Shown here: in pieces, positions 20,476 through 32,489 of the stretch
How the letters are laid out: the number at the start of each line of letters is the position of its first letter
How positions within the stretch are numbered: the stretch's first letter is position 1
Source: Philopedon plagiatum
Lineage: Eukaryota > Arthropoda > Insecta > Coleoptera > Curculionidae
NCBI GenBank assembly: GCA_963971165.1
Contig: OZ020190.1
Span: 27,876,872-27,940,871, forward strand
Reading direction: 5' to 3'
Length of the DNA: 64,000 nucleotides
Translations under genes and position numbers: made by a program
Notes under the pieces: generated by a model
Databases searched by the model: none
The model's input: only the letters and a program-made list of their open reading frames with translations
Told to the model about the DNA's origin: nothing

Positions 20476-23178
20476 TACGGTACTCCAGTTGTGCAATGTC
20501 AGACGATATTTTTATGACTGCTTAGGATACTGCTTAGCTGTTAACGGGCACTTTAAACAATTTATTTAAATCATTTAGCTGTTTATTGCTTCGAGAACCT
20601 GTTATTTTGTTATTGTTTCAAATCATTAAATTTATTTTCCTATACCGACAATATTTTTTTTTATTTTTTAATCTTATAACGTTAAACGACCCCTTCTGTA
20701 AGTTGCCATTAAATTAGTATTTGTAAGTACAGTTCAGCGCAGCCCATGGCGTGTAACTTACCAAAAAATGACTGATGTTTTAAGTACGCGTAAGGTTGGT
20801 TAAGCGTAAAAGCTATAATATTTCATGAAATTAAGAAAAAGGATCGACATTTTTAATTTACAACCTGTTAAATCTTTTAATAATGCCGTTTACCAGTAAG
20901 TGTCGATAGTACATTAATACATTGATATATACAGGGATATACCACACCTTGTTTTATTATAAAATAAACCCATTTTCTTAAATATTTTGCTCAGTTTTAT
21001 CAACACAAATGATATCGTAGCTTGTACACAATGCCCTGAACTATCTTTATTTAAAATTTTAATTTCAGATCTTTAATAAAACAAGGCCTAACACTGGGTC
21101 GAAGTTTTACTTCACAACTGGACCTAAATATGTGGTATTCAAGCTTGGCCAAGCACGTGGATTCCACACGGCGCGCCTATCCAATCATCGAAACTATAAA
21201 AGCAGTTGTGCTAACACACGTTTGACTGGTCAATGCAATGCGGAACCGTCAATGGATTTTAAAATATTTCGTCACACCTACTTACAACAACTCGTCACAT
21301 ACGATATAAGCCAAATTAACAGGCGAACTATAGAAGTTTTAATTTCCTTGGAGACCGAAATCTGCTCTTTAACCCTGTTATACTTGGTAAAATGTGCGAA
21401 TGAACATAATAGTTTACACGACATATTATGTTATCCAACACTTGCACTATCTCTCGATCTAGTGTTTAAGAAGTAAGACAGACAGAGACGTCTCGAATAC
21501 AATGTCATCGTTATCTGAGTATACTTATTAGTAAAACTAAGTGCTATTAACAAAATGTTTGGATTATTTTGTTTACTAAGATTTTTCAATAAATTTGAAT
21601 ATTTTTAAGGCATAAAGCAATTTTATTTCCATTTGCTAGGGAAATGCGGAATTTTAAAATTTATTCCAATGTCCGAGAGTGACTTGAGGATTTAGGATGA
21701 ATACTAAAAATGAATTTACTCTCTTGGTGAAATCTGCTCTGATTGATTTTTATATATGAAGAATACGATCTTTTTGACCCATATATTAAATTTACTGAAC
21801 AAGGTAAAAGTCTTATGAAAGGAACTGCTCTGTCATAATATTGTTCATGGTGCGTGTCTATCTGATAGTAAAATTCGTGCGAGTAGCTCGCAAAGGGCTC
21901 TTGGGAGCAATTTTCGTATATGCTCACAGTTTTAAAAGCTCAAGTGTAGATCTTGGTAATTATATTTTATATACAGTATGTTCGCGGATGGGGTTTAGAA
22001 GAAATTTTACAAGATACGTAAAAATGTCACTCCAAATAAAAGTTCTTGCTTGTAAAATAAATAAGGTTCACCTTATGAAAAATTTAATTTTTTATACAGG
22101 GAGCATAAAAGATTTGAGCACGTTATTTTTCGTAAGAGTAAACATACCTTGTTTACCATTTTCTACCAAAAAAAAAAAAATAATTTGTACCCACATTTTG
22201 TTTCATATAAATCAATGGTCGATACCTTTAAATTTAAAACTCTTGAGAGCAGAAGAATGACTCAATCTGTGATATTTGTGTACTATGTAGTTAATAATAT
22301 AAAATATAATGATTGCGTCACTATTAATAATATAAAACTTAATGTTCCTATATCCAATTTAAGACTGAGGAAAACTAAAATATTTTATATAAATGTGAGT
22401 AGTTGTTCTCCATTAAATCGTATGCTGGATCATTGAAGTACATTTCTCGTTATTTAGTTTTGTAGTTTTTAAGTCTTAGCTTTTAAGGTCACCCTCTTAC
22501 ATGTAATTACTTTTATAAGTGTTTGTAAGAAGTATCAGTAAATAAATAAATAAAAGAACAAATAAATATGAAATATGTTCTAAATTAAACCCTAAGCCGA
22601 AGTATAAGATTTCATTAAAAAAAATACTCGATTTACTACGAGTCTATTACTGTGCACTTTTTGCCGAGGTGCGTTGCTTTGTCGTTTGGCCAGGTAAAAA
22701 TGTTTATCCAGATAATTTTCACCATCGCTTGTGTCGTAGCCAGTCAGCTTTCTTAGTTTCTTTCTCTCAAAATGTACAAATTGGAGGCGAGAGCTGTAAA
22801 GTATTACTTTAGAGTTTAGAATCACTGAGTGCCTGGTCGTATAAGGTAAAACAATTTCTATGATAGTCTTACATAAAATATGCTTATATTTATTGTATGC
22901 ATTCATTTAAAACACCCTTTAGCTAGTTAAGACTATGATTGCTAAAGTTTCTGTTTTCGTAAAAGATTGTAGGTAAAAGGAAGAATTAAACGACCTGTCG
23001 AGAAACCGAAACCTTGCTTTTCATTACCAGCATTCGAACCAAAATCCCTGAGAAACCCACAAATAGTTACGTTGCAAGTTTCTACATATTAAATAATAAT
23101 GAATGACACCTATGGACATGTTTGTCAATGTCTTTATTAAATGAAGCAATTATCTAATTTAAAATAATTCTCATAAAA
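20476..23178. other. No gene recognised
   Basis: AT-rich intron-like sequence. Frames at 21132-21476 (114 codons), 21841-22260 (139) and 22592-22906 (104) lack known domains, signal sequences, splice context or conserved composition. A poly-A run lies at about 22169-22181. I do not call genes here. Confidence 0.45.
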
Positions 23179-24022
23179 ATGCTATCTACTGAACAAAGAA
23201 TTTTTATAGTCCCGTGTTATGGGAATGGCCAAGTATCATATCGCTACATCATGAAACAAATTAGTGAGAAAGTTGTAGGAATCCCAAAAACTGAAATGAC
23301 GATCAACCACACAATAAAAAAGTTCCAAAGAACTGGTTTGGTTTTGAATCTCAAGAAGAAGGAGAAATATAACCAAAACGATGCTGGCACAGTCTTTAGT
23401 CTGTTAGAGTAACGCCTGTGATGTCCCTCAGAAACCGTGCTGAACATCTTCTAGAAATTGTGAAAAAATTCATTTTAGATGCAGTGGCGTAACAAGCACC
23501 CCCGCAGACACCGCCCCGCGGGGGGGGGGTCGCTGAGGGGCCCACGTGTGTTTGTCCAGTCATTGTAGAGTGGGGGGGGGCATTGTTTGCGGGAGGGCCC
23601 AACGTTTGTGGGGGGCCCACTCAGTTTTTGTTACGCCAATTTTAGATGATGTTAAATTATTTCCGTTCAACCTCCAATTTAACCAAACACTGGAAGAGGG
23701 AGATGAAGCGAAAAGACTAGATTTTTGAGACCAAATTTTTTATGTTTTCTGATGAATGTACATTTTCTACTAATGGAACTGTAGCATCCCAGCATGTCAG
23801 GTACTGGTCTCGAGAAAACCCTGAATTTAGAGTACTCAGGAGAAGACAATATTTTACAAAAGTGAACGTGTGGTGCGCGATATCTGTCCACGGCATTATA
23901 GGCCCATATATTTTTTAATAACACCTGCAACAGAATATCCTATTTAGAAATTTTGGATACATTTTTTAGCGATGAACTCAAAAATCTGCCATTAAATTTT
24001 CGCCAAAAAATGTATTTTGTTG
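23179..24022 (+). pseudogene. Tc1/mariner-type transposase, 3' truncated and interrupted
   Basis: Starts MLSTEQRIFIVPCYGNGQ with an N-terminal helix-turn-helix (TINHTIKKFQRTGLV). After an insertion it continues DDVKLFPFNLQFNQTLEEGD, then DECTFSTNGTVASQHVRYWS with the first catalytic Asp in context, then TKVNVWCAISVHGIIGPYIF and LKNLPLNFRQKMYF. It stops matching just before the expected QQDGAP block, so the second catalytic residue and the C terminus are lost. At least three frame changes. Confidence 0.85.
23482..23638. mobile_element. G-rich MITE-like insertion with 10-bp TSD
   Basis: 157 bp with ends CAGTGGCGTAACAA and TTGTTACGCCA. Flanked by the direct repeat ATTTTAGATG at 23472-23481 and 23639-23648. 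It is unusually G-rich (runs of 9-10 G). Removing it rejoins the transposase reading from KKFIL to DDVKLF. The right end is 3 bp shorter than the left. The length of the direct repeat and the ends suggest a hAT relative, but this is uncertain. Confidence 0.8.
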
Positions 24023-25239
24023 TCCAGTTGAACCCGGAACTTGTATGTTATGTTATAATATAGGGTTTTGTACTATAATAGTGTATGTTTTTTACCCTAT
24101 AGGATATATTATACATTTTTGTATGTGTGTTGTTGTTGGGGTAAGTATAGGAAGAGTTAGAAGTACCACAAACAGATTATTTTTTTCCAATAAACAGGGC
24201 TGTTTTCCAAAAACAGGGTTGTTTAAATTTACATTACACAATGTTTGTAAAAATTACTTAATTTGTTCTGGCAACTTATAACTTTATAACCAATGATTTT
24301 TATTGTACTCGCAATTTCGCGAAAAATGTTTTCAGTGCATCGAGACACGTAGAGAAAATTATATATCACTGGCATCAAGTGGCGACCCGCTGTCTCAGCA
24401 CAGAAACCATTATTTGTAAAATATTATAAAACACAGTCAAGATAGCGTTATAATTGAAAAAGGACGAGTATCCCAGCTCGTTATATTACGGCCCATTGTT
24501 GGTAACACCGTGTCCCGTTATTACCGCATTCATTACAATGCTTTTTGCGAAAATAAAAATCCGTCTTGGTCTCGCCGAGAACAATGAAAAGTAGGGTTTC
24601 GTGTCGGCGGTAATATTTGATTTTCCTCTGAAAGGGATTTGTCAGGGAAATATATCGAAACTTTCGCCGGAAGGGACAAATGTAACACCTTGGGTCGTTA
24701 GAATAAAGAAAATAAAATGTCTTCGGTCACGAAGTAGTGTCGTTTACATTGTTGACTTGATATGAAAAAGTAGAATGCTTTTTTTTTTGGAATGCTGGAA
24801 GTAATTAGTTGACTTTGACTTTTCATGTGAAAGCAGCCGAAAAGTTTTTTTTTGGATGGCTGAGTCATTAATTTTTTTAGATACGCATGCTATTATAGAA
24901 ATAAACTAAGGTTAATAATTATAAACCTTGATATTTATTCTCGAGGTGTTTTTGTTTACTGCATAGTAAAAAATCATTTGACTTGATAGTATAGGTATTA
25001 GCAGCTTTCCCATATGTGTTAAAAAGATTTTCCCGATTTATTACCCGCGAGTTTATATTTTCTTCTCCACAATATACCCTCTGTCATTCGTCAAATTTGT
25101 TAATGTATTAGCATTCTCATCGCGGCTCTACCCGTGTTGTGTTTGTTTCAAAGACAATTTTTATTAGAGAAAAGAATTGCTGAATTTGATACTTCATATT
25201 TCATTCATATACTTCATATTATATTCAGATATAGGCATT
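24023..25239. other. No gene recognised
   Basis: AT-rich. 24440-24700 is GC-richer, unique in the window and a candidate for conserved intronic sequence, without identifiable motifs. Confidence 0.4.
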
Positions 25240-25760
25240 TTTTTAAAAATACCCCTCTTTTATCCCCTTGGAGATTGAATTTTGAAAAACGGCCAAACAT
25301 GTATTTGCTTATTTCCAATGATAAGTTTATATGCTAAAAATATAAACTACACATTTAGGGGCTAAATTTTAAAAAAATTGGAACACACGTGTCGGCTTAT
25401 TTCTTACAACGAGTTTTTATGCCGCATTTAACATCCTCATCTTTGTGAGATATGGACTTTTCTTTTAAAACTCGACACCCCCTTTTTACCCCTTTAAAGG
25501 TTAAGTTTTAAGAAACGGAGATATGTGTTTACTTATTTCTTGGGAGGCACTTATAAGCTGAATTTTTCACCTTTAGCCGTTTTTGGGATATAAACTTTTC
25601 GTAGAAAAACAGTACATCCTCTTTTCATCCCTTAGGGGTTGAAGTTTAATAAAATCTTATCCCTTGCCTACATTATTACAGAAGTCTGCTATCCGAATCT
25701 CACGTTCCTAAGTTCAGCGGTTTAGGCTGGGCTATAATATAGTAAGAGTTGTAAAAAATA
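25240..25760. repeat. Helitron-like tandem internal repeats
   Basis: Three diverged units of about 130-150 bp share blocks such as CCCCTTTTTACCCCTTTAAAGG, TTTACTTATTTCTT and CATCCCTTAGGGGTTGAA. The last part (GTTCAGCGGTTTAGGCTGGGC) recalls the Helitron-like pieces at 26.7, 58.2 and 61.9 kb. Confidence 0.5.
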
Positions 25761-26664
25761 CTTGGTTTTGCTACTGCAGTAATTGCAATCTATTGCGCAA
25801 GGCTTAGCAATTTTTATATTCGCCGCAATAAACAATGAGAATTTTCGAACATAATCTTCTTAAATTTTGTAATATTTTCTGCTCTAAATCTATTTTTAAA
25901 CTATGTTAATCAAATTTAAGAAACTTTACTGGTAGTACGATCTATAATATCCAATATACCATATAAAAGTGTTGGATTCAAAGAAAAAAGATTAAATCAT
26001 AAAACAAAGCAAAACCGACTTAAAATCTTTTCGACATCTTCATCGAGCGCTGTAAAAATCCACAGGCGCTTTTAGCAGTCATAAAAAAACAAGGATCTCT
26101 CTTTCAAACTAGGACTTCCACAAAAGTAAATTACATTAGGCTACTTCGTACTGCAAAAGAATATATTAATGCACATACGAAATTGTTGCACTAAGTTAAC
26201 CGATCTAAAAGAAAACCTTACATTCGGACAAAAAATTATTGCACCCCTTTTGACGTTTAATGTCGTTTAGTGTTACCAGAGAATCCCAGATGAAGAGTTA
26301 ACTAGCACCCTGTATGTCAAATCAGAATAATCTCTGGTCTTAGATATAAAACTCGGCTAAGGATCGGTTTTTTTTTACCATTTTTAAAACTTATTAGCAG
26401 GATCAATGACAATGATGTCGTTAGAAAGAGAATAAGCAAGAAAATTATTACATACAGTTTATTATGGAAATCGTTTTTGGAATGGATGACCACGCAATAG
26501 TTTTTTTAGTTTAATCGAACAACTGTAAAATTTTCAAACACCTGAAAACCTGACAATACGCGCGCCCACAGGTCTCATTTTTTAATTGAATATTATGTTT
26601 TAAATTTGTTCTACTAAAAAAAAAAACACAATAAATTACTCTACAATTTTCCAACCTATTAATT
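25761..26664. other. No gene recognised
   Basis: AT-rich. Around 26010-26055 the minus strand has CGATGA ... TCGAAAAGAT, a very weak hammerhead-like arrangement that I do not call. Confidence 0.35.
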
Positions 26665-27003
26665 TGACTGACTGACATATCAACGCACAGGCCACACCGC
26701 TGGGTTTAGAAACTTAAAATTTTGCACAAATGTTTCTTTTATAAAGCAGGCATCTACCAAGGAAGGGTTTTTCATAATTCAACCCCTAAGGGGGTGAAAC
26801 AGGGGTTTAAACTTTGTACGGAGAAAAAATATTAGATTGTCCTATTAAATCGAAACTTCATAGAAGTACTCTGAAAAATAAATGTTTAAACACGTGTTTT
26901 GAAGATTTTAATAAATCAACCCCTAAAGGAGTAAAATGAGGGTTCAAAGTTTGTAATGAAGTAAAATTGTTATACCGTGGACGAAGTCAGGGGCGGAAGC
27001 TAG
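26665..27003 (+). mobile_element. Helitron-like fragment with 3' CTAG end
   Basis: Begins GACTGACTGACATATCAACG, continues CACACCGCTGGGTTTAGAAA and has the GGGGTTTAAACTTTGTA block. It ends GGACGAAGTCAGGGGCGGAA then GCTAG followed by T. Helitrons end in CTRR before a host T and have a GC-rich stretch nearby. The extreme 5' end (TC...) is missing. Confidence 0.6.
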
Positions 27004-27556
27004 TAATTTATAATTGCCAAAAAGGCATTATACCTTAAAAATTACTTACTTGGAATACGATATTACTTTCCTACGTATTTAAAAATGAATTATGTAGGTG
27101 CAGGATGTATTCTTGCAAAGAAAAACAGAATTTGTGTTTGGGTTCCATTTTTAATTCTACACCTCATAACATTTTTGAGAAAACTAAATCCAAAACCGAG
27201 TTCAAAACATAAACTTCGTCAAAGTTCTGCTTTAAAAAAAATACATCTTATCTCGCTCTTGCTTCCCTGTCTCTGTCCCCCGTCCCTTTTTTCTTGTCGT
27301 TCGTTTTGCTGGGATTATTTGACAGGCACGTGATCAGTCGAACTGCTTACAACAATAAGTCAAGTGCCTCTCAAAAATTCCGAGGAAAAGATGAAAATTA
27401 GGGAGATTTTGCGAAGAAAAATGCCACGCTAACCCATAACCTGATCTAATCTGATAAAATACATGTAGGTATAATATATATTTCCGGCGAATTTCGAGGG
27501 GTTTAAACTACTTTTAATAAAATTTGGTGTACAGGTAAGACATCGAAAAATAGGAG
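27004..27556. other. No gene recognised
   Basis: AT-rich; a frame at 27085-27333 has no recognisable domain. Confidence 0.4.
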
Positions 27557-27862
27557 AGTAGAAGGAGATCGGGGTTTCTGCGCCCCCTCTGCGCATGCGC
27601 CAGAACTGTTTTGTAGCCGTTTAGGAACTGCTTCCAGAAACAGGATATGTGTTTTAGCTATTTAGGAGCTGTTTCCAGTAAGAGGATATTTTTTTAGCTG
27701 TAGCTGTTTAGCAGCTGTTTCCAGAAACAGGTATGAAACAGAAAACAGCTAACAAACAGACCTTGTTTATGGAAACAGCTAAAAAACAGAACCTGTTTCT
27801 AGAAACAATATATGCCAAGCAATACTTGCACTTGGCGCAGAAACCCCCATCTCCCACTACTT
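27557..27862. mobile_element. MITE with inner 40-nt repeats
   Basis: Ends AGTAGAAGGAGATCGGGGTT and (inverted) AGTAGTGGGAGATGGGGGTT, followed inward by TCTGCGCC on both sides. Between them lie at least three direct units and two inverted units of GCTGTTT...AGCTGTTTCCAGAAACAG (27609-27810). Confidence 0.75.
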
Positions 27863-29608
27863 AAGAGACACGCATTTCTTTTTAGCTGATGATATTAGCA
27901 TTAAGGGGATAGAAATTGACTTCAAAATTTGTCAAAAAATCAAATTTTTGGATACAGTTAAAAAACTAGAGCTGATATTAGAATGAATCAAAAAGGAACA
28001 TATTTTTAAAATTAATGTTACTCCATACTCTGATTATGAAGCACTCTGTGACAGCTGACTATTTCTACCACGTATTCGTCGGAAACATCGGTCTACAGGT
28101 CTGATGAATCCGATGAACGATCTGATAAAAATACGATGAATTAAATTTAATCAAAATTAATTCGAGCAAACTTTCATAGGCAATTTAGGACCGGTTTGAT
28201 GAAAACATGATTAATGCGCTTTAGACATGGATAAATATTTTAAAACTCGCCCAGGCTAAGGTGGCCAAAGATGCGAAAAAAATTACCCCCACCTCTCACA
28301 ATCAGATGGTAAAATAACATTAATTTCAAGAAACGTTTTACTTTTTGATTCGTTCCGATATCGCCTCTAGTTTTTTTACTATAGCCAAAAACGTGATTTT
28401 TTTGTCAAATTATAGGGCCCATTTCCACTCCCTTAATGTAAATAATAGCAACTAAAAAAGTGTTTATTTTTCTCTACGTCCTACCTTATAAGAAATTTTA
28501 TTAAAATCGATGATAACCAGTTCTGTCGGTCTTTGAGGTAGGGGGGAGGGATGACAGAAATAATGGAATAACCTATAGGTTTTTGTATGCCTCTTATTAT
28601 CAATGATATAAAAACAATTTAAAGACCTAACTAATCAACTAGAAAATTTAAATTTAAACCTGTATTTTTAGTAAATTCTGAGGTATGCATAAGTTCTGTA
28701 ATAACTTCAATAACTATGATATTAATATATCATTAATATTTCATTGATATAATTTTAACACTGAGGTCGATTTTACGTGGTTTTAATTACTCGTAACCCT
28801 CTTTGAAGCGGGCGCTATTCAAAGTACATTATGATAAATAACATCTGAGTTTTTGATTCCCTTTCAGTGTGATACATCAGGCTAATATAAAAGGGAATAT
28901 CAAGCCAAACCGACACCTTTCATTTTATTGGTGCTTTTTATCTTTCCATCACTCTTTGGATCTTTGCGAATGAAAAATAAATTCCAACTTCAAATACAAC
29001 CATGGATAAAAAACTCATTTTTTATACCAACAAAAACATATTTGCTGTTGCAAAACGTAAATTCTGGGACTAAATTTACAGAGAAAAATATTTTATAAGT
29101 ATGATTTGGCGTAAGTAGTATCAACTTACTTCGTGTAACTGATTTTCAATATGGGACTAATTTTGTGTTGAATGTTGCTTTATCTTAAAATTATCTATTT
29201 AGTTTAAGAATATAATCTTGAACTAGAATATTTTTTCTCCACAACCATTTAAGAATGTAGAAATTCCGAAATCATTTTTAATAATAGAACATATACATTC
29301 TTACTCTTGAGTTAGAATATTTATTCTGAAACATTTACTTCTTATGTGTTTCGCATGTATTTTCATTCCATAACAAGGTACGGTATGAATATTCTGTAAT
29401 CGAACCAAACGACATAGATAGCCGTGGATTTCAAAATTGTCAGTGACAGATGCAAATGGTGGCGGTGTCATAATTTTTGTCAGCAAAAGCTTCAATTTAA
29501 ATGAAATAATGAGTGAAAAATCGAATGAATCAGATATAGAATGTGACAGTACTCCACCTGAAATAACAAATTAATGGTTGTGGAGAAAATATAGTCTGTT
29601 ACTCAGTT
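27863..29608. other. No gene; short Repeat A fragment
   Basis: 28619-28685 matches the 3' end of repeat A in plus orientation. GGTTGTGGAGAAAATAT at 29575 is the inverse of ATTTTTTCTCCACAACC at 29230, suggesting a larger decayed inverted repeat around 29130-29760. Otherwise nothing. Confidence 0.45.
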
Positions 29609-29698
29609 AGAATGAAAAAACTCAATACTCGTGGTTCCTCACGCTCGCTAGCGCTCGCGTTCGGAATTTTCCACTCGTATAGAGTTTTTTCATTCTAA
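29609..29698. repeat. Inverted repeat with GC-rich centre
   Basis: TTAGAATGAAAAAACTC at the left is matched by GAGTTTTTTCATTCTAA at the right. The centre CTCACGCTCGCTAGCGCTCG is GC-rich. Likely the core of a MITE. Confidence 0.7.
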
Positions 29699-30232
29699 CC
29701 TTGTTACAGAATATACTATTCTTAAATTTTACAAAGCTTACTACAATAATTTTTATTCTTGAGCCCAGTACCTAAGTTATAAATATGTACTGAAGAAAAT
29801 AAATCTCCTTAAACAGCAAATTTGAAATAATGAACAGCAACTGAGCGATCGAACTAAGAAAGTGACGGTCCCACAGTTAAAGAAAAATGGGATGACATGG
29901 GGAGTGAGAGAGTTAGTATTGTTTTATTGTTCTGGAAAATATTATACTTCTGTCAAGAAATTAGTTTCTAATCCTAAGAACACGGATTCATGGCTCAACA
30001 AAGTATCATAAGAAAACTTAATTTTTGCAATGAGTTCAACATATACGAGTATCTTGCGGATGATGGTATACATTACAAGTATGCGATATATTTAAATAGA
30101 GAGATTTATTCTTGACTATAAAATTTCTTTCTCTGTAAAAAGCGTAATGAAAAATATATTGGTGAAATAAAACGCTATACTGAGATCACATAGTGTTTTT
30201 CTTTGTAAAAAAATGTTTTTTGAGTCGACAAG
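29699..30232 (+). repeat. Dispersed repeat H
   Basis: Blocks here (ATTTTTATTCTTGAG; GGCTCAACAAAGTAT; GAGATTTATTCTTGACTATA) recur inverted at about 40370-40540. Class unknown. Confidence 0.45.
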
Positions 30233-31045
30233 AAATAATGAATATGCACATATTTTTGTATTTTTTTGTCATTACAAACCCAAAAAAATTATTTTCTAGA
30301 AAATTACTAGAATAATTTAGCTACAGAAATGTTTACTTTTCGGTATAATTTATTACAATTTAAAAATAAGCTATTTGTCCTTAGTGCATAATGACGTCAG
30401 GAGATCAGCAAAACTAAGTGTCAATCTCATGTTAATGTAAAGCTTAACCCAATGTCGAACAGGTTTGCTTTTCTCGGAAACAGTTAGAAGGGGATAAATC
30501 GAATTTTTTGGGTTGATAGAGGAATAGTGCAACTAGCTTCGGTAAAAAATTCAGTTATACAGGATGTTTCGTTTCGGAGCTATTAAACGTCGAAGTCGAA
30601 ATTTGCGTGAATTCTGTTGCAATCGGGTACAGGCCGCAAAAGTGCATTAAATCGGTGTAAATTTTTGGAGGTCGAGAGCACCCGGAGCTTCAAAAGTCTA
30701 TTGAAACTGGTGAGGATCGGAAAATGGCAAGTAATTCTTTTAAATTTTGAAATTTGAAATCTTTGAATTGGCGACTTAGCGAAGATTGTTATGAACACAA
30801 AGAATTGTAGTTTATTTACTGGAAATTATTAAGATATGATGTGTCAAAATTTCGCAAAAATGCCTGTTTTTGTTGCAAACTGAAAGGTTCCTGGAACGAT
30901 TTCGGCTTGAAATATACATGAATAAGATTTTAGGAACCTTCTACTTTAAGTCCAGGGATATTTAATTGGGTGAGTTACGCATTAAATGCCATTTTTATTG
31001 ATTTTTTGATGACCCTACAATACTGGAATTCGCCATTATGAGTCA
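30233..31045 (+). mobile_element. Repeat B, copy 3
   Basis: Begins with the B terminal repeat (AATAATGAATATGCACATAT) and keeps the interior in order, but breaks off before the far terminal repeat near 31045. Confidence 0.8.
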
Positions 31046-32489
31046 TAAAAATACTATGTCGAAATTACAATGTTGCTAACTTCACTTGCCATATTTTGAC
31101 TTAATATTTTTTAAAGAAAAAAGTAACAATACCTAGTGTACAAAACGGCATATAGTAAAGTAGACACTAACATGATATTTAACGGTTATTCAATATGGAA
31201 ACTTAAATTCGTTACGAAATTTATTTCAAAACGATACTTGCATGGAAACAATATATCAGGCTGAACCTTTAAAATCGATTTAAATTCAAAAATGAAAATT
31301 CTCTATGAAAATGTTGGCAAAAAAAGGAAATATTTATTCCCTTTGAAAATCACCAAGTAGGTATTACAAAATCACTGACTGAACGTAGGAGGCGTATTAT
31401 AAAAATATATCTACTGTAAAAGCTAATCTGTTCTGTATTTATGTTAACCTCTAAACCACAATCGTCTAGAGACGGTTGTGTCTAAACCTAGAATAGAGTC
31501 AAGACTGTGAACTACATGTGCCGACTTATTGACCAAAGGTATTTTATGGCTGGGTCTAAAAACTTATTAATTCAAATATGCGTGGATGATGAATTTTAAT
31601 ATATAATATATTTAATTTCCTTCTGCGGGGTGACAGTCATTACCCAGTTAGACCCAGTTTAATGTCATCATTTTGGTTCGGATTAAATTTAATTACAATT
31701 ACATTGCCTATAAACAATGACATATCCTAGTTAACTACTGCATAATACCCTGAATTTAGACAATTTAACCCTCGTTTGCCGTGTATTCAAGCCAAGCAAT
31801 ATACTCCAGGGTAAATGTGGCCCTTCCTATAGAATTTCCGCATCGTAAACAATGACGCTGCGTTGACATATTCATAACCCATTTTATTGCGTGAACACGG
31901 CCGGACGTACCTCCAGGGTATTGCCTCATCATCATGCAGCCAAAGGAAACAATTAGGTATACTACGTATTTATTTATGCAATTATATAAACACCGGTGGC
32001 GGCGTCAATTCACGAGTGACGTTGCCTATGTTTATCTTGACTTGCTTATTGATATTAAATTTAATTCCAAGTTAAATTCAAGGGTGTAGGTTAAACCACA
32101 AACTGGCAATCCCAAATCCTGACCCAGAAAATAAAAAGAAATTTTAATCATAGGACATCATGACAAAATAGTTTTAAAAAATGAGTTGCATCTATATGCC
32201 AAAAACGTTTTAAGGCATATATTTAGCAATTCGAATGGTACAATAAAAGAAGTAAACATCTTTGGCGGCACACAAAAATTTAAAAACAGAAATGAACAAA
32301 TAAATTGTATCCATTTCGTCTTTTCGGTATGTTTAAACTGGTTCAAAATCGCACGAGCTCTCAGAGGCTCTTCCAAAACCTTTAACTCACTGGTTTCTCA
32401 ATGCGAAATACCAAACCTGACACTAATTCAAATATTAGAAAAGATCCAAACTCCATTGTGTAAATTACCAAACGCTAATACATAACGTA
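31046..32489. other. heph intron; unique block near 31.8-32.1 kb
   Basis: No gene called. On the minus strand a TATATAA-like box (about 31980-31988) precedes ATGATGATG (31935) and a GGAG|GTACGT donor-like site at 31910. This is a speculative alternative first exon, but its phase does not fit the next heph exon. The 99-codon frame at 32186-32485 has no recognised domain. Confidence 0.35.

Noticed and set aside
21132..22260. 114- and 139-codon frames
   Set aside because: No known motif; poly-A and AT-rich simple sequence run through the second. Not supportable as genes.
22149..22436. 95-codon frame
   Set aside because: Overlaps another frame, begins in a poly-A tract, no domain.
26010..26060. 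Third hammerhead-like arrangement on the minus strand
   Set aside because: CGATGA and TCGAAAA are present, but stem II is two pairs at best and no stem I or GTC site could be drawn.
32186..32485. 99-codon frame beside the mariner element
   Set aside because: An overlapping opposite-strand frame exists and neither shows a domain or conserved pattern.
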